A DNA stretch of 64,000 nt, from positions 1,240,001 through 1,304,000 of the forward strand of contig OZ253663.1 in NCBI GenBank assembly GCA_965263215.1, read 5' to 3'. The DNA is from UBA1672 sp965263215. Its GTDB lineage: Bacteria > Pseudomonadota > Alphaproteobacteria > Micavibrionales > Micavibrionaceae. A program made the translations under genes and the position numbers. The notes beneath the pieces were generated by a model. That model saw nothing but the letters and a program-made list of their open reading frames with translations. It did not search any database and was not told the DNA's origin. Shown one piece after another: positions 50,365-58,928 of the stretch; within the stretch, counting starts at the first letter, position 1; each line of letters starts with the position of its first letter.

Positions 50365-50646
50365 ATGGAACCCGTAGGAAAAAAAGACGAAACCATTGAA
50401 AATAAGCGCAGGCGGCTGATTTTCCGCTCCGGTCATCGCGGAACAAAGGAAATGGATTTGATTTTAGGGTCATTTGCGGCGCAAAACGTGCCGAATTTCA
50501 CGGAGGACGAGTTGAGCGCGTATGATCTGCTGCTCACGAATAACGACCCTGATCTCTATAATTGGATTACAGGAAAAGAACAAGCACCCGAGCCTCTGGC
50601 TTCCTGCAGTGTATTTCAGAAGTTATTGGGGTATGAGGTTGTTTAG
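50365..50646 (+). CDS. sdhE: succinate dehydrogenase flavinylation factor SdhE
   Basis: This 93-residue member of the DUF339/CptB family promotes covalent FAD attachment to the SDH flavoprotein. The signature RSGHRGTKEMDLILGSFA contains the required RGxxE. AAGGAT lies 9 bp before the ATG. Normally mfd follows directly in this lineage; here a 90-residue gene and the divergent bta operon separate them. Confidence 0.93.
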   Translation: MEPVGKKDETIENKRRRLIFRSGHRGTKEMDLILGSFAAQNVPNFTEDELSAYDLLLTNNDPDLYNWITGKEQAPEPLASCSVFQKLLGYEVV

Positions 50647-50650
50647 AAAA

Positions 50651-50923
50651 ATGAAAGAAGAATTGAGTAAAGAGGTGTCAGTTGAGCTATCAGTCGGTCA
50701 TCTGTTGGTAATATGGAACGTATTATCCAATAAATTATCTGGATTAAACTTTAATGAAGAGTTTACAGATGAGGAAAAGCGGGCGTTGTGGGCTCTCGAA
50801 GATATTTGTGAAAAGTCGTTGATCAAAAATAAAATAACGACCATGCCTGAGGATGAATGGGATGAGCTAATCCAAAAAGCTTTGAAGCATGTAAAAGCAT
50901 TACCAGTAGAGTTTTTGGATTGA
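50651..50923 (+). CDS. hypothetical helical protein between sdhE and the bta operon
   Basis: The product has 90 residues, acidic and helical (SVGHLLVIWNVLSNKLSG, KRALWALEDICEKSL). No family is recognised. It starts 4 bp after sdhE, so it is probably read from the same message; the ATG at 50651 is preferred over the in-frame start inside sdhE. AT-richer than sdhE. Confidence 0.6.
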   Translation: MKEELSKEVSVELSVGHLLVIWNVLSNKLSGLNFNEEFTDEEKRALWALEDICEKSLIKNKITTMPEDEWDELIQKALKHVKALPVEFLD

Positions 50924-50946
50924 TGAGGTAGCTTAGAAGGAGCTTT

Positions 50947-51324
50947 TTAACACTGTAAGCCAGTTCGCTTTGAACTGAAGTGTGCGAAAACAGCTAATAA
51001 TGTGAAGCCCGTCGCAAAAACAGCAGTCACGATGTCGGTATGGTTGTTCAGAAAAAAGTTAATCAAAACAACTGCCCATAAAAGCAAAGAAAGAATTGCC
51101 CATATAATAACACCAGATGACGGCATCTTTGATTTTCTGTGCCCTATGCCGTAGAGCTTTTTCCCTCTTTCGTTCATCTCGTTTGTTTCGGTGACATCAC
51201 TCTCACAGATTTCCGAGCATGCTAATCCGTGTTCAAGTTCCTTTGCACACTCTTTGCAGATGGCTTTGTAGCAGGATTTGCACAGCCCTACAGCATTTAA
51301 TGATTCGTGATTGTAACATTCCAT
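50947..51324 (-). CDS. B-box-like zinc-binding membrane protein
   Basis: The product has 125 residues. The N-terminal Cys/His pattern C3, H6, C15, C18, C23, C26, H32, C36 (ECYNHESLNAVGLCKSCYKA) fits a B-box-type zinc site as seen in many bacterial membrane proteins. Two helices follow (VIIWAILSLLLWAVVLINFF and VTAVFATGFTLLAVFA). It begins 4 bp after the btaB stop, so it is the third gene of that operon. Function unknown. Confidence 0.78.
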   Translation of the reverse strand: MECYNHESLNAVGLCKSCYKAICKECAKELEHGLACSEICESDVTETNEMNERGKKLYGIGHRKSKMPSSGVIIWAILSLLLWAVVLINFFLNNHTDIVTAVFATGFTLLAVFAHFSSKRTGLQC

Positions 51325-51328
51325 GTTG

Positions 51329-52015
51329 TCAGACCTTCCTAAAAACCGCGCGGTAGGAATAGCGTTTATACATGTGATGCACCTCTAGCGCGCCTTTTTT
51401 CTCCACCTCAAGGCGTTTCAGGTAGTCAAGGATTTCGGGCTTGTGATACACGTGGAACAGTTTGAGCCACCAGAACAGGAACTTACTGAAAAACTTGGGT
51501 AAATCTTCCTGCCCGCCGAAATCAACGATGTGAATCTCTCCGCCTTCGGGGAGCAATTCGAGCGCATGGTCAATCGAATCCTGCCATGGCGGAATAATCG
51601 ACAGCGCATAGGAAAAAACAATCTTATTCAATGGTTTATCAATACCAAAAAGCGTTTTCGGGTCAAAGTTCTGAGAGAATCCCTGCTTGAGCGTAACGTG
51701 ATCGCTCATCTCCGCTTGCTTTAAATTGCCGTTCGCGGTTTTGAGCATCTCATCGGAGGCATCAAGGCCGTAAAAATGCGCCTTTGGGTTGGTTTTCGCA
51801 ATTTTAATCAGGTTGCGCGCCGTGCCACAGCCAACCTCGCATATATGCTCATCATCCTTGGCGTTGATATTCTCAATCATCCGGTCACGCCCCAAAAGGT
51901 AATATTTGCGCGTGACGTCGTAAATATGGCGCGTCCAACGATACATATTGTCCATATTTGCCTTGATCTGGGCGTCGTTGGTGCTTTTCGCGGTTTGTGA
52001 CAGGTCTGATGGCAT
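51329..52015 (-). CDS. btaB: BtaB-type methyltransferase (betaine lipid synthesis)
   Basis: This 228-residue class I SAM methyltransferase has HICEVGCGTARNLIKIAK as motif I, YGLDASDEML, and the lipid-methyltransferase opening WTRHIYDVTRKYYLLGRDRM. It would add three methyl groups to diacylglyceryl-homoserine, giving DGTS. It starts 6 bp after the btaA stop. The assignment rests mainly on that pairing together with the family-typical opening. Confidence 0.88.
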   Translation of the reverse strand: MPSDLSQTAKSTNDAQIKANMDNMYRWTRHIYDVTRKYYLLGRDRMIENINAKDDEHICEVGCGTARNLIKIAKTNPKAHFYGLDASDEMLKTANGNLKQAEMSDHVTLKQGFSQNFDPKTLFGIDKPLNKIVFSYALSIIPPWQDSIDHALELLPEGGEIHIVDFGGQEDLPKFFSKFLFWWLKLFHVYHKPEILDYLKRLEVEKKGALEVHHMYKRYSYRAVFRKV

Positions 52016-52021
52016 GGGTGC

Positions 52022-53302
52022 TTAGGCGGCCTTACGTTTTGCTTTTTTACGGTTCAAGGTATAGGTGTGGAAGCCTCCATAAATGGAGGAACGGTCACGC
52101 TCATTATCCGGCGCGGCCAGTTTCGGGTCATAATCCCAAGGGGAGAGGTTGTCTTCGGTGAGACCTTCGGTGAGGGGGCTGTCATCGCCGGCGGTGCGGA
52201 AGATCACGCGTGCGCCATCCGTGGCGGATCGTAATACAGCCGACCAGAGTTCGTTTAGCTGCTCGTCATTCATCCAGTCCTGCGCATCTAAAAACACAAA
52301 ACAGTCAACACTATCAGCGCCTTGGCCGTCTAAATATTCGGTGATGGTTGAGTGAACGACGTTGGCATTTTCAATGTTAGCCTTGAGCGTTTCGTAATTA
52401 TCTTCTTTCAAATAACGTGGCACGGCGCGCTTATTCTCACGGTCATAACCGCGGTTGAAGGCTTGCCATGCGAAGTAATTATCTTCTATAGGGAATTGAC
52501 AGGCCATGCGCTCTAAACGCGCCTTTAACAGCGATGCCATGTCACCTTTGGCGGATTCGTTAAGCTCATCAAACTGCGCGGGCGGAATACCAAGCCCGTA
52601 GAGTGATTCCGGCTTGTTACACATCATTTTGACGAATTTCTTCTCAAACAATGGCGCGAGGGTGCGATCAAAGATCACTTTTTGCTCTTCCATTGTGCGT
52701 GCCTTCAGGATGTCACGCGGATTTTTACCGTAAATCTTGGAGACGCGGTGCACAGTGCCGATAAACTTACCGAGCAAACCAAAGCGGTAGATGTTCTTTT
52801 TGAACATATTGATGCGGCGGCCATGTGGTACGATTTTCTTTTCCCAGTAATCGCGCGTGAATTTATCCAGATGGGGGGCGATATACTTGTCGTAGTTTTC
52901 AATGTTCTTCGGATCATCAGCGCAACCAAAGAACAGGAAGAATGTTTCATAATCGGGCAGGTGCTTAAGCGCAGCAATCTTCAAGCGTCCCAAAGCCACA
53001 TGCGCGGGGTTCAAATCCACGGCGGTAACAGAGGCTGGAGATTCGGTGAGGTAATTCATCATGTTACAACCGCCTGAGCAAATCGTCATGATGCGCGTTG
53101 TGTCATCAATTTTCATTGCAGGAATGTCGACTTCAGGGTCTTCCCAGATTTGCGGATAAACAAAGCCGCTAAACGCCATTGTGAACAGACGTTCCTGCAA
53201 ACCACGCTTTGATGTTGCTTTATTCTCGTGGACAGCACTTTTCAGCAAATCTTTGTTTGCAACTGTTTCCTGCTCGTCTGAAAGTTTTTGATCCGCACTC
53301 AT
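52022..53302 (-). CDS. btaA: BtaA: SAM:diacylglycerol 3-amino-3-carboxypropyltransferase
   Basis: This 426-residue DUF3419 protein transfers the aminocarboxypropyl group of SAM to diacylglycerol. Family markers are YPQIWEDPEVDIPAM, TICSGGCNMMNYL and TAVDLNPAHVALGRLK near the N-terminus, and the later DCFVFLDAQDWMND. Membrane-associated in the cytosol. The product lipid, with BtaB, is phosphorus-free DGTS, usually induced by phosphate shortage. No convincing tandem Pho box is visible upstream. Divergent from mfd across 91 bp. Confidence 0.9.
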   Translation of the reverse strand: MSADQKLSDEQETVANKDLLKSAVHENKATSKRGLQERLFTMAFSGFVYPQIWEDPEVDIPAMKIDDTTRIMTICSGGCNMMNYLTESPASVTAVDLNPAHVALGRLKIAALKHLPDYETFFLFFGCADDPKNIENYDKYIAPHLDKFTRDYWEKKIVPHGRRINMFKKNIYRFGLLGKFIGTVHRVSKIYGKNPRDILKARTMEEQKVIFDRTLAPLFEKKFVKMMCNKPESLYGLGIPPAQFDELNESAKGDMASLLKARLERMACQFPIEDNYFAWQAFNRGYDRENKRAVPRYLKEDNYETLKANIENANVVHSTITEYLDGQGADSVDCFVFLDAQDWMNDEQLNELWSAVLRSATDGARVIFRTAGDDSPLTEGLTEDNLSPWDYDPKLAAPDNERDRSSIYGGFHTYTLNRKKAKRKAA

Positions 53303-53393
53303 ATTGTCTTACGCCTCTTGAATTAGACAGAAACCTATATATAAAAAGCCTATTGAAGGCAAACAACTATTTAGTTTTAAAAAAGGGTAATCT

Positions 53394-56300
53394 GTGCACA
53401 GTACAGCGCGTGAAGCGGATAATCAACCAAAAGACACGCAAAATCAGGACACTTTATATGGTGTGCCGGAGGGTGAAGATGCGCGCGTTCTGGCGGAGTA
53501 TGCACGTGGCTTAATGCCGAAAGACCGTGTTCTTGTGCATGTGGCTTTGGATGATGCGCGTATTGAAACATTAAGGGGATTGTTGGAGTTCTTTGCGCCT
53601 GATGTGAAGGTTTTGGCGTTTCCTGCGTGGGATTGTTTGCCTTATGACCGCGTTTCCCCGCATGGGGATATCGTGGCGCAGCGCGTGTCGTGTTTAACGA
53701 AGCTGATGCTGTGGGAGAATGAGAAAGAGCGCCACCCGCGTATATTACTGACCAGTGTTAATGCCGCATTGCAACGGGTCATGCCGCGTCATGTGTTAAG
53801 AGAATCGAGCTTGAGTGCAAAGGTGGGCGGGCAGATTGATCTGGATAAGTTGAGCTTGTTTCTAACGCAGAACGGATATTTGCGCAGTGAAACAGTGCGT
53901 GAACCCGGTGATTATGCCATACGTGGGGGAATTGTTGATCTTTACCCCGCGGGGTATGACAATCCGCTGCGGTTGGATTTGTTCGGTGATGAGATAGAAA
54001 GTATCAAAAGTTTTGACCCATTGACGCAGCGCACAGGTGGGACGGTAAAAGAATTCTCCCTACAGCCTGTGACGGAATTCTTTCTAAACGAGGATTCTAT
54101 CGCACGATTTAGGTCGGGTTACCGCGAATCCTTTGGCGTTATCCAGAACGATGACCCGCTTTATGCTGCGATCAGTGAAGGACGACGATATAACGGAATG
54201 GAACACTGGCTTCCGCTTTTTTATGAAGGCATGGACACTGTATTTGATTATACGCCGGATGGACAAATTACATTTGATCATCATGCGCTTGATTCGTATG
54301 TGGAGCGTATGGATCAGGTTCGTGACTTTTATGAAGCACGTAAGACACTGCAAACTGCCGCACAAAACAAGTCTAAGAAGGTAACCTTATCAGGCACGGT
54401 TTATCATCCATTACCCGCCGATAGTTTGTATATTCCGAAAAATGAATGGCAAGTGTTGGTTAAAGACAGCAAGGGGGTTAGCCCGTTTGGTGCAGCCGAT
54501 GACGCAGGGTTTGAAGATCGGGGCGCACGAAAAGGGCGGGACTTCTCTGACATCCGCGCAATGCCTGATGGTGACGTGTTTGCAGAGCTTAAAAAGCATA
54601 TTACGTCTGTGCAGGCCAATGGTAAGAAAGTTGTTATTGCGGCATATAGTGACGGGTCAAAGACGCGCCTGAAAGGCCTGATGGTTAATGCTGCGATTAA
54701 AGATGTTGTCGATTTAGAAGATCAGCGCGATTTAAAGGCGATGAAAAATCATCAGGTGGGCGTATGTGTTGCGCCGTTGGAGCATGGGTTCGCCGCAGAA
54801 GATTTGGTTGTTTTAAGCGAGCAAGATATTTTGGGTGATCGATTAGCACGTAAGGCCAAGAAAACCCGCAAGGCCGACAATTTCTTAACAGAAGTATCCG
54901 CGCTTAATGAAGGTGATCTTGTTGTCCACGTGGATCATGGTATCGGACGATTTATCGAATTAGAAACCGTAAATGCTGCGGGTGTGATCAATGATTGTCT
55001 TAAGATTGAATATGCGAGCGGTGATAAATTATTTGTACCTGTGGTTAATCTGGAGGTGCTTTCGCGCTTCGGATCGGATGAGGGCACAACGCGCTTAGAT
55101 AAGCTTGGCGGCGCCGGATGGCAAGCCCGTAAGGCGCGTGCGAAAAAGAACCTCATGGAGATCGCAGATAAATTGCTTGGTATTGCTGCGGCAAGACAAC
55201 TTAAGAAAGCGGACTCGTTGCAAGTTAGTAGTGAGCTTTATAATGAGTTTGTTTCGCGTTTCCCTTATTCGGAGACAGAGGATCAGGAGCGTTCGATAGA
55301 GGCTGTGCTTGAGAATATGGCAGGATCCTATCCGATGGATCATCTTGTGTGCGGTGATGTTGGGTTCGGCAAGACGGAGGTGGCATTGCGCGCAGCATAT
55401 GTTGCGGCAATGTCTGGTGTTCAGGTGGCTTTGGTTGTGCCGACGACGTTACTGGCGCGGCAACATTACAATAACTTCCAAAAACGTTTTGAGGGAATGG
55501 GTATACGAATCGAGCAACTGTCACGTATGGTGAGTGCGAAAGATTCGGAGCGTACGAAAAAGGGTTTGGCGGATGGCTCTGTTCAAATTGTTATCGGCAC
55601 GCATGCGTTATTCGCAAATTCACTAAAGTTCGATAATCTTGGTTTGCTTATTGTTGACGAAGAGCAGCGTTTCGGAGTGAAGCAAAAGGAAAAGCTGAAA
55701 GAACTGAAAAGTACGGTGCATGTGCTTACACTGACGGCGACCCCAATCCCGCGAACATTGCAGATGTCCCTGACAGGCGTTAAGGAAATGAGCCTTATCA
55801 CCACACCACCTGTAGACAGGCTTGCGATACGCTCATTCGTGATGCCGGTTGATACGGTAGTTATTCGTGACGCTTTGCTGCGTGAACATTATCGCGGCGG
55901 ACAGAGTTTTTATGTTGTTCCACGCGTTAAGGACATCAAGGAAGTGTCAAATATGCTGCGCGAGCTTGTGCCGGAAATTAAGTTTATTGATGCACACGGA
56001 CAAATGACACCAACAGAATTGGAAGACCGCATGACGGCCTTTTATGACGGGCAATATGATGTTTTGCTTGCAACAAATATCATCGAAAGCGGTATTGATA
56101 TTCCAACGGCCAATACCATGATTGTGCATCGCGCGGATATGTTCGGCTTATCGCAACTTTATCAAATTCGCGGACGTATCGGCCGCTCCAAGGTGCGTGC
56201 TTATGCGTATTTGACCTACCAGCCGAATGTTGTGCTTAACCCTAACGCACAAAAACGCCTTGAGGTCATGGAAACGCTTGATACGCTTGGGTCAGGCTTT

Positions 56301-56918
56301 CAGTTGGCATCACATGATATGGATATTCGCGGTGCGGGTAACTTACTGGGTGACGCACAGTCGGGTCATATTCGCGAGATTGGCGTGGAGCTTTATCAGC
56401 AAATGTTAGAGGAGGCGGTCGCCGCAGCTAAATCCGGTATAACGAATATAGATGACATGACGCCAGATGAATGGTCGCCGCAAATTAACTTGGGCGCATC
56501 TATGCTTATTCCTGAAACTTATGTTGAAGATCTGGCCGTACGGATGAGCCTCTATCGCCGTCTCAATGATTTGGATGAAAAAGAAGAAATTGAAGGATTC
56601 GCAGCCGAAATGATTGACCGCTTTGGTGATTTACCTGATGAGGTTGAGAACTTGCTTGAGATTTTGACAGTTAAGCAACTTTGTAAGCGTGCTGGGGTGT
56701 CTCATATTGATGCAGGGCCAAAGGGCGCTGTGATTGCTTATCATAACAATCAGCCACCAAATGTTGAGGGCTTGATGCAATGGATTAGTACAAAGGCGGG
56801 GACTGTGAAGATTAGGCCAGATCAAAAACTTACAGTTGTAAGGTCGTGGGACAAGCCTAAGCAGCGCATTAAGGGTGCACAAACGATTTTAAAAGAGCTC
56901 GTTGCTCTTGCTGGTTAG
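53394..56918 (+). CDS. mfd: transcription-repair coupling factor
   Basis: This 1174-residue DNA translocase removes stalled RNA polymerase and recruits UvrA. The N-terminal UvrB-like part (ILLTSVNAALQRVMPR, YAIRGGIVDLYPAGY) and the RNA polymerase interaction domain (EGDLVVHVDHGIGRFIELET) come first. The RecG-like motor has GDVGFGKTEVALRA, IVDEEQRFGVKQKE, TATPIPRTLQMS and IRGRIGRSKVRAYAY. A TRCF C-terminal domain follows. The start is GTG at 53394 with AAGGGT upstream. Confidence 0.97.
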   Translation: MHSTAREADNQPKDTQNQDTLYGVPEGEDARVLAEYARGLMPKDRVLVHVALDDARIETLRGLLEFFAPDVKVLAFPAWDCLPYDRVSPHGDIVAQRVSCLTKLMLWENEKERHPRILLTSVNAALQRVMPRHVLRESSLSAKVGGQIDLDKLSLFLTQNGYLRSETVREPGDYAIRGGIVDLYPAGYDNPLRLDLFGDEIESIKSFDPLTQRTGGTVKEFSLQPVTEFFLNEDSIARFRSGYRESFGVIQNDDPLYAAISEGRRYNGMEHWLPLFYEGMDTVFDYTPDGQITFDHHALDSYVERMDQVRDFYEARKTLQTAAQNKSKKVTLSGTVYHPLPADSLYIPKNEWQVLVKDSKGVSPFGAADDAGFEDRGARKGRDFSDIRAMPDGDVFAELKKHITSVQANGKKVVIAAYSDGSKTRLKGLMVNAAIKDVVDLEDQRDLKAMKNHQVGVCVAPLEHGFAAEDLVVLSEQDILGDRLARKAKKTRKADNFLTEVSALNEGDLVVHVDHGIGRFIELETVNAAGVINDCLKIEYASGDKLFVPVVNLEVLSRFGSDEGTTRLDKLGGAGWQARKARAKKNLMEIADKLLGIAAARQLKKADSLQVSSELYNEFVSRFPYSETEDQERSIEAVLENMAGSYPMDHLVCGDVGFGKTEVALRAAYVAAMSGVQVALVVPTTLLARQHYNNFQKRFEGMGIRIEQLSRMVSAKDSERTKKGLADGSVQIVIGTHALFANSLKFDNLGLLIVDEEQRFGVKQKEKLKELKSTVHVLTLTATPIPRTLQMSLTGVKEMSLITTPPVDRLAIRSFVMPVDTVVIRDALLREHYRGGQSFYVVPRVKDIKEVSNMLRELVPEIKFIDAHGQMTPTELEDRMTAFYDGQYDVLLATNIIESGIDIPTANTMIVHRADMFGLSQLYQIRGRIGRSKVRAYAYLTYQPNVVLNPNAQKRLEVMETLDTLGSGFQLASHDMDIRGAGNLLGDAQSGHIREIGVELYQQMLEEAVAAAKSGITNIDDMTPDEWSPQINLGASMLIPETYVEDLAVRMSLYRRLNDLDEKEEIEGFAAEMIDRFGDLPDEVENLLEILTVKQLCKRAGVSHIDAGPKGAVIAYHNNQPPNVEGLMQWISTKAGTVKIRPDQKLTVVRSWDKPKQRIKGAQTILKELVALAG

Positions 56919-56920
56919 TC

Positions 56921-57301
56921 TTACATTGCGCAGTGGTTTTGATCGTCATTTTGAACGAAATTAATGGCCATTTGAGCCTTTCTTTCAATATCCGCACCTG
57001 TGTGGCGGTATTTCGGTATATGAAGTTGTAACTCACCGGTGATGTAAGATAGATTTCCATCTTTCTCTGGTGTTGTGATGTGCTTTACCACGTCATATTC
57101 ATCTTCCGCGAGTATTCCGGTATCAACCAATGCATCATGCAGGCGACTTTCAACGGCTTCGAATTGTTCATCGCCGCGGCATATAAAGTAAAAGTCACGT
57201 GATTGCCCGGCAACGGGTGCCACAACGTTATAAAAAAGCTCTCTAATCGGTCTAAAAAGATAGGAATTGGGATTGTCTCTGGGGGATTGTTCTTCGCTCA
57301 A
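56921..57301 (-). CDS. hypothetical protein converging on mfd
   Basis: The product has 126 residues, soluble and acidic, and I do not recognise it. Notable segments are YLFRPIRELFYNVVAPVAGQ and ITGELQLHIPKYRHTGADIE. There is no signal peptide. The end is 2 bp from the mfd stop. The start region, 57302-57421, is AT-rich and shared with the divergent gene at 57464. Confidence 0.6.
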   Translation of the reverse strand: MSEEQSPRDNPNSYLFRPIRELFYNVVAPVAGQSRDFYFICRGDEQFEAVESRLHDALVDTGILAEDEYDVVKHITTPEKDGNLSYITGELQLHIPKYRHTGADIERKAQMAINFVQNDDQNHCAM

Positions 57302-57463
57302 TTTGTCCTCGCTTATATTTATATTCCATAATATTCACAAAATTGCAGAGATTTTGTCAAGATATTATCCATATAACATTCGACATAAAGCGCAGTTTCC
57401 TTTCGCATTTGATGTTTATATATGTCAGACTATTTATATATTGATGAACCTAAAGGTGATGGC

Positions 57464-57856
57464 ATGTCCAGAGAGTATGCTGAGACTAAAATTAGAGAAG
57501 CGTTGAAGTTATGTAATGGTAATACAGGACGTGCACGTCAACAAATCATAACGTTGGCGCAAGATGACATGCAATTACTGAAAGATTTGGTTCGGCCGCA
57601 TTTGGACGGTATTGTCGCCTATCAGATAGAGCGCGTAGCATCAGGCCGCGCGGAACTTGAAAAGCGCCATCCAAAGATTCCTTTGCCGGATGAAAATGAA
57701 AATTTTGGTATGGAGTTGCTTCGCGCGATTGCATCAGAAGACGTCACTATTTTTGGCCAAGATGAGCATTTTCCCAGAAAAAGAAAAGGCACATCAAAGC
57801 AGCATATAGATGCGATTCACCAAATGGCGGCCAGTGCCCGTAAGAAGAAAAAATAG
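57464..57856 (+). CDS. hypothetical basic-tailed protein
   Basis: The product has about 130 residues. The N-terminal helices (EALKLCNGNTGRARQQIITL) look like a small helical domain; the C-terminus is Lys-rich (ASARKKKK). AAAGGTGA lies 4 bp before the ATG at 57464; the frame also has an ATG at 57422 without a ribosome site. Function unknown, possibly nucleic-acid binding from charge only. Eight bp separate it from the kinase gene. Confidence 0.68.
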   Translation: MSREYAETKIREALKLCNGNTGRARQQIITLAQDDMQLLKDLVRPHLDGIVAYQIERVASGRAELEKRHPKIPLPDENENFGMELLRAIASEDVTIFGQDEHFPRKRKGTSKQHIDAIHQMAASARKKKK

Positions 57857-57864
57857 AAAAACCT

Positions 57865-58899
57865 GTGACAATTACGATCAATACAGAAAATCTGGTGCGT
57901 GAGACAGGTGTGGGTCACCTTGAAGCGTTGCCACGTGATGTTTCGCCGCGGCATTATTACCGCGGTCGCAAAAACGGGCGCGATGTCATTGTGATGCTTT
58001 ATCCTGACGCTGATGAGGTAAGCCAAAAGGAACTTGCTAATTTTATTGATATAGGCGCAAGCCTTGAGGCACAGGGAATTAAGACGCCAAGCACGTATGG
58101 CTCTAATCAAGAAAAATGCTATGCCGTTTTGGAAGATCTGGGCACACGATCATACGGCGATTGTTTGCGTCAGGGGATAATGAGGGCAGAAGATATATAT
58201 CAGGCGGGAACAGATGTTCTGATCCGTTTGCGTGATGTGACGGATGTTAACGGATTGCCGTTATATAAGGATAGCGGTATTTATCAAAAACGCAGGCAGC
58301 TTGTTGATTATTATATGAGCCTTAAACGCGGCGCACATGCGGGGGAGCAGACCGTACAGAGTTTTTTGTCTGTATGGGATGAGATAGAGCAGAGCCTACC
58401 GCCATGTCCGCTTGGGTTCGTTCACGGTGATTACCATTTGGAAAACTTAATGTATGTGGAGGCAGAGCAGGGCATTCGTCAATGCGCTTTGATTGATTAT
58501 CAGGATGCGCTGCATGGGCCGCTTCCCTATGATTTGGTGAATTTACTGGAGGATGCGCGTGTTGATATCCCCGAGGATATTCATCAAGCCATGATTGATC
58601 GTTACTGCGCGGGGATGAGTGCAGAGGAAAAAGACGTTTTCCTGCAATGGTTCAGGGTGTTAGCAGCGCAATTCCATGGGCGCGTTATTGGGTTGTTCAT
58701 CAAGCTGGCCGCCGAGCAGGACCGCGATTCTTACCTGGTTCATATTCCGCGCTTACAAAATTATCTAAAAAAATCTCTCAATGACCCTGTTTTGGCGCCA
58801 TTAAAAGCATGGTTCGATAAAGAAGGGCTTGATTTGGAAGCCATAAATGATTTAGATGGAAATCATATTCGCAACATATTTCGAAACATTGAGTTTTGA
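57865..58899 (+). CDS. AmgK-like sugar kinase of the APH family
   Basis: This 344-residue protein has the aminoglycoside phosphotransferase fold: catalytic loop GFVHGDYHLENLM (187-194) and Mg site LIDYQDALHGPLPYDLVNLL (Asp211). The sequence resembles AmgK, which phosphorylates anomeric N-acetylmuramate for peptidoglycan recycling. Its usual partner MurU is not adjacent, so the substrate is inferred. The start is GTG at 57865. Aspartate aminotransferase follows after 29 bp. Confidence 0.83.
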   Translation: MTITINTENLVRETGVGHLEALPRDVSPRHYYRGRKNGRDVIVMLYPDADEVSQKELANFIDIGASLEAQGIKTPSTYGSNQEKCYAVLEDLGTRSYGDCLRQGIMRAEDIYQAGTDVLIRLRDVTDVNGLPLYKDSGIYQKRRQLVDYYMSLKRGAHAGEQTVQSFLSVWDEIEQSLPPCPLGFVHGDYHLENLMYVEAEQGIRQCALIDYQDALHGPLPYDLVNLLEDARVDIPEDIHQAMIDRYCAGMSAEEKDVFLQWFRVLAAQFHGRVIGLFIKLAAEQDRDSYLVHIPRLQNYLKKSLNDPVLAPLKAWFDKEGLDLEAINDLDGNHIRNIFRNIEF

Positions 58900-58928
58900 A
58901 TTTAAAACCTACACGAGGAGCTATAACC

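Noticed and set aside
53303..53393. Possible Pho box between btaA and mfd
   Set aside because: Only one half-site-like CTGTCTA is present on the minus strand; the required second repeat at proper spacing is missing.
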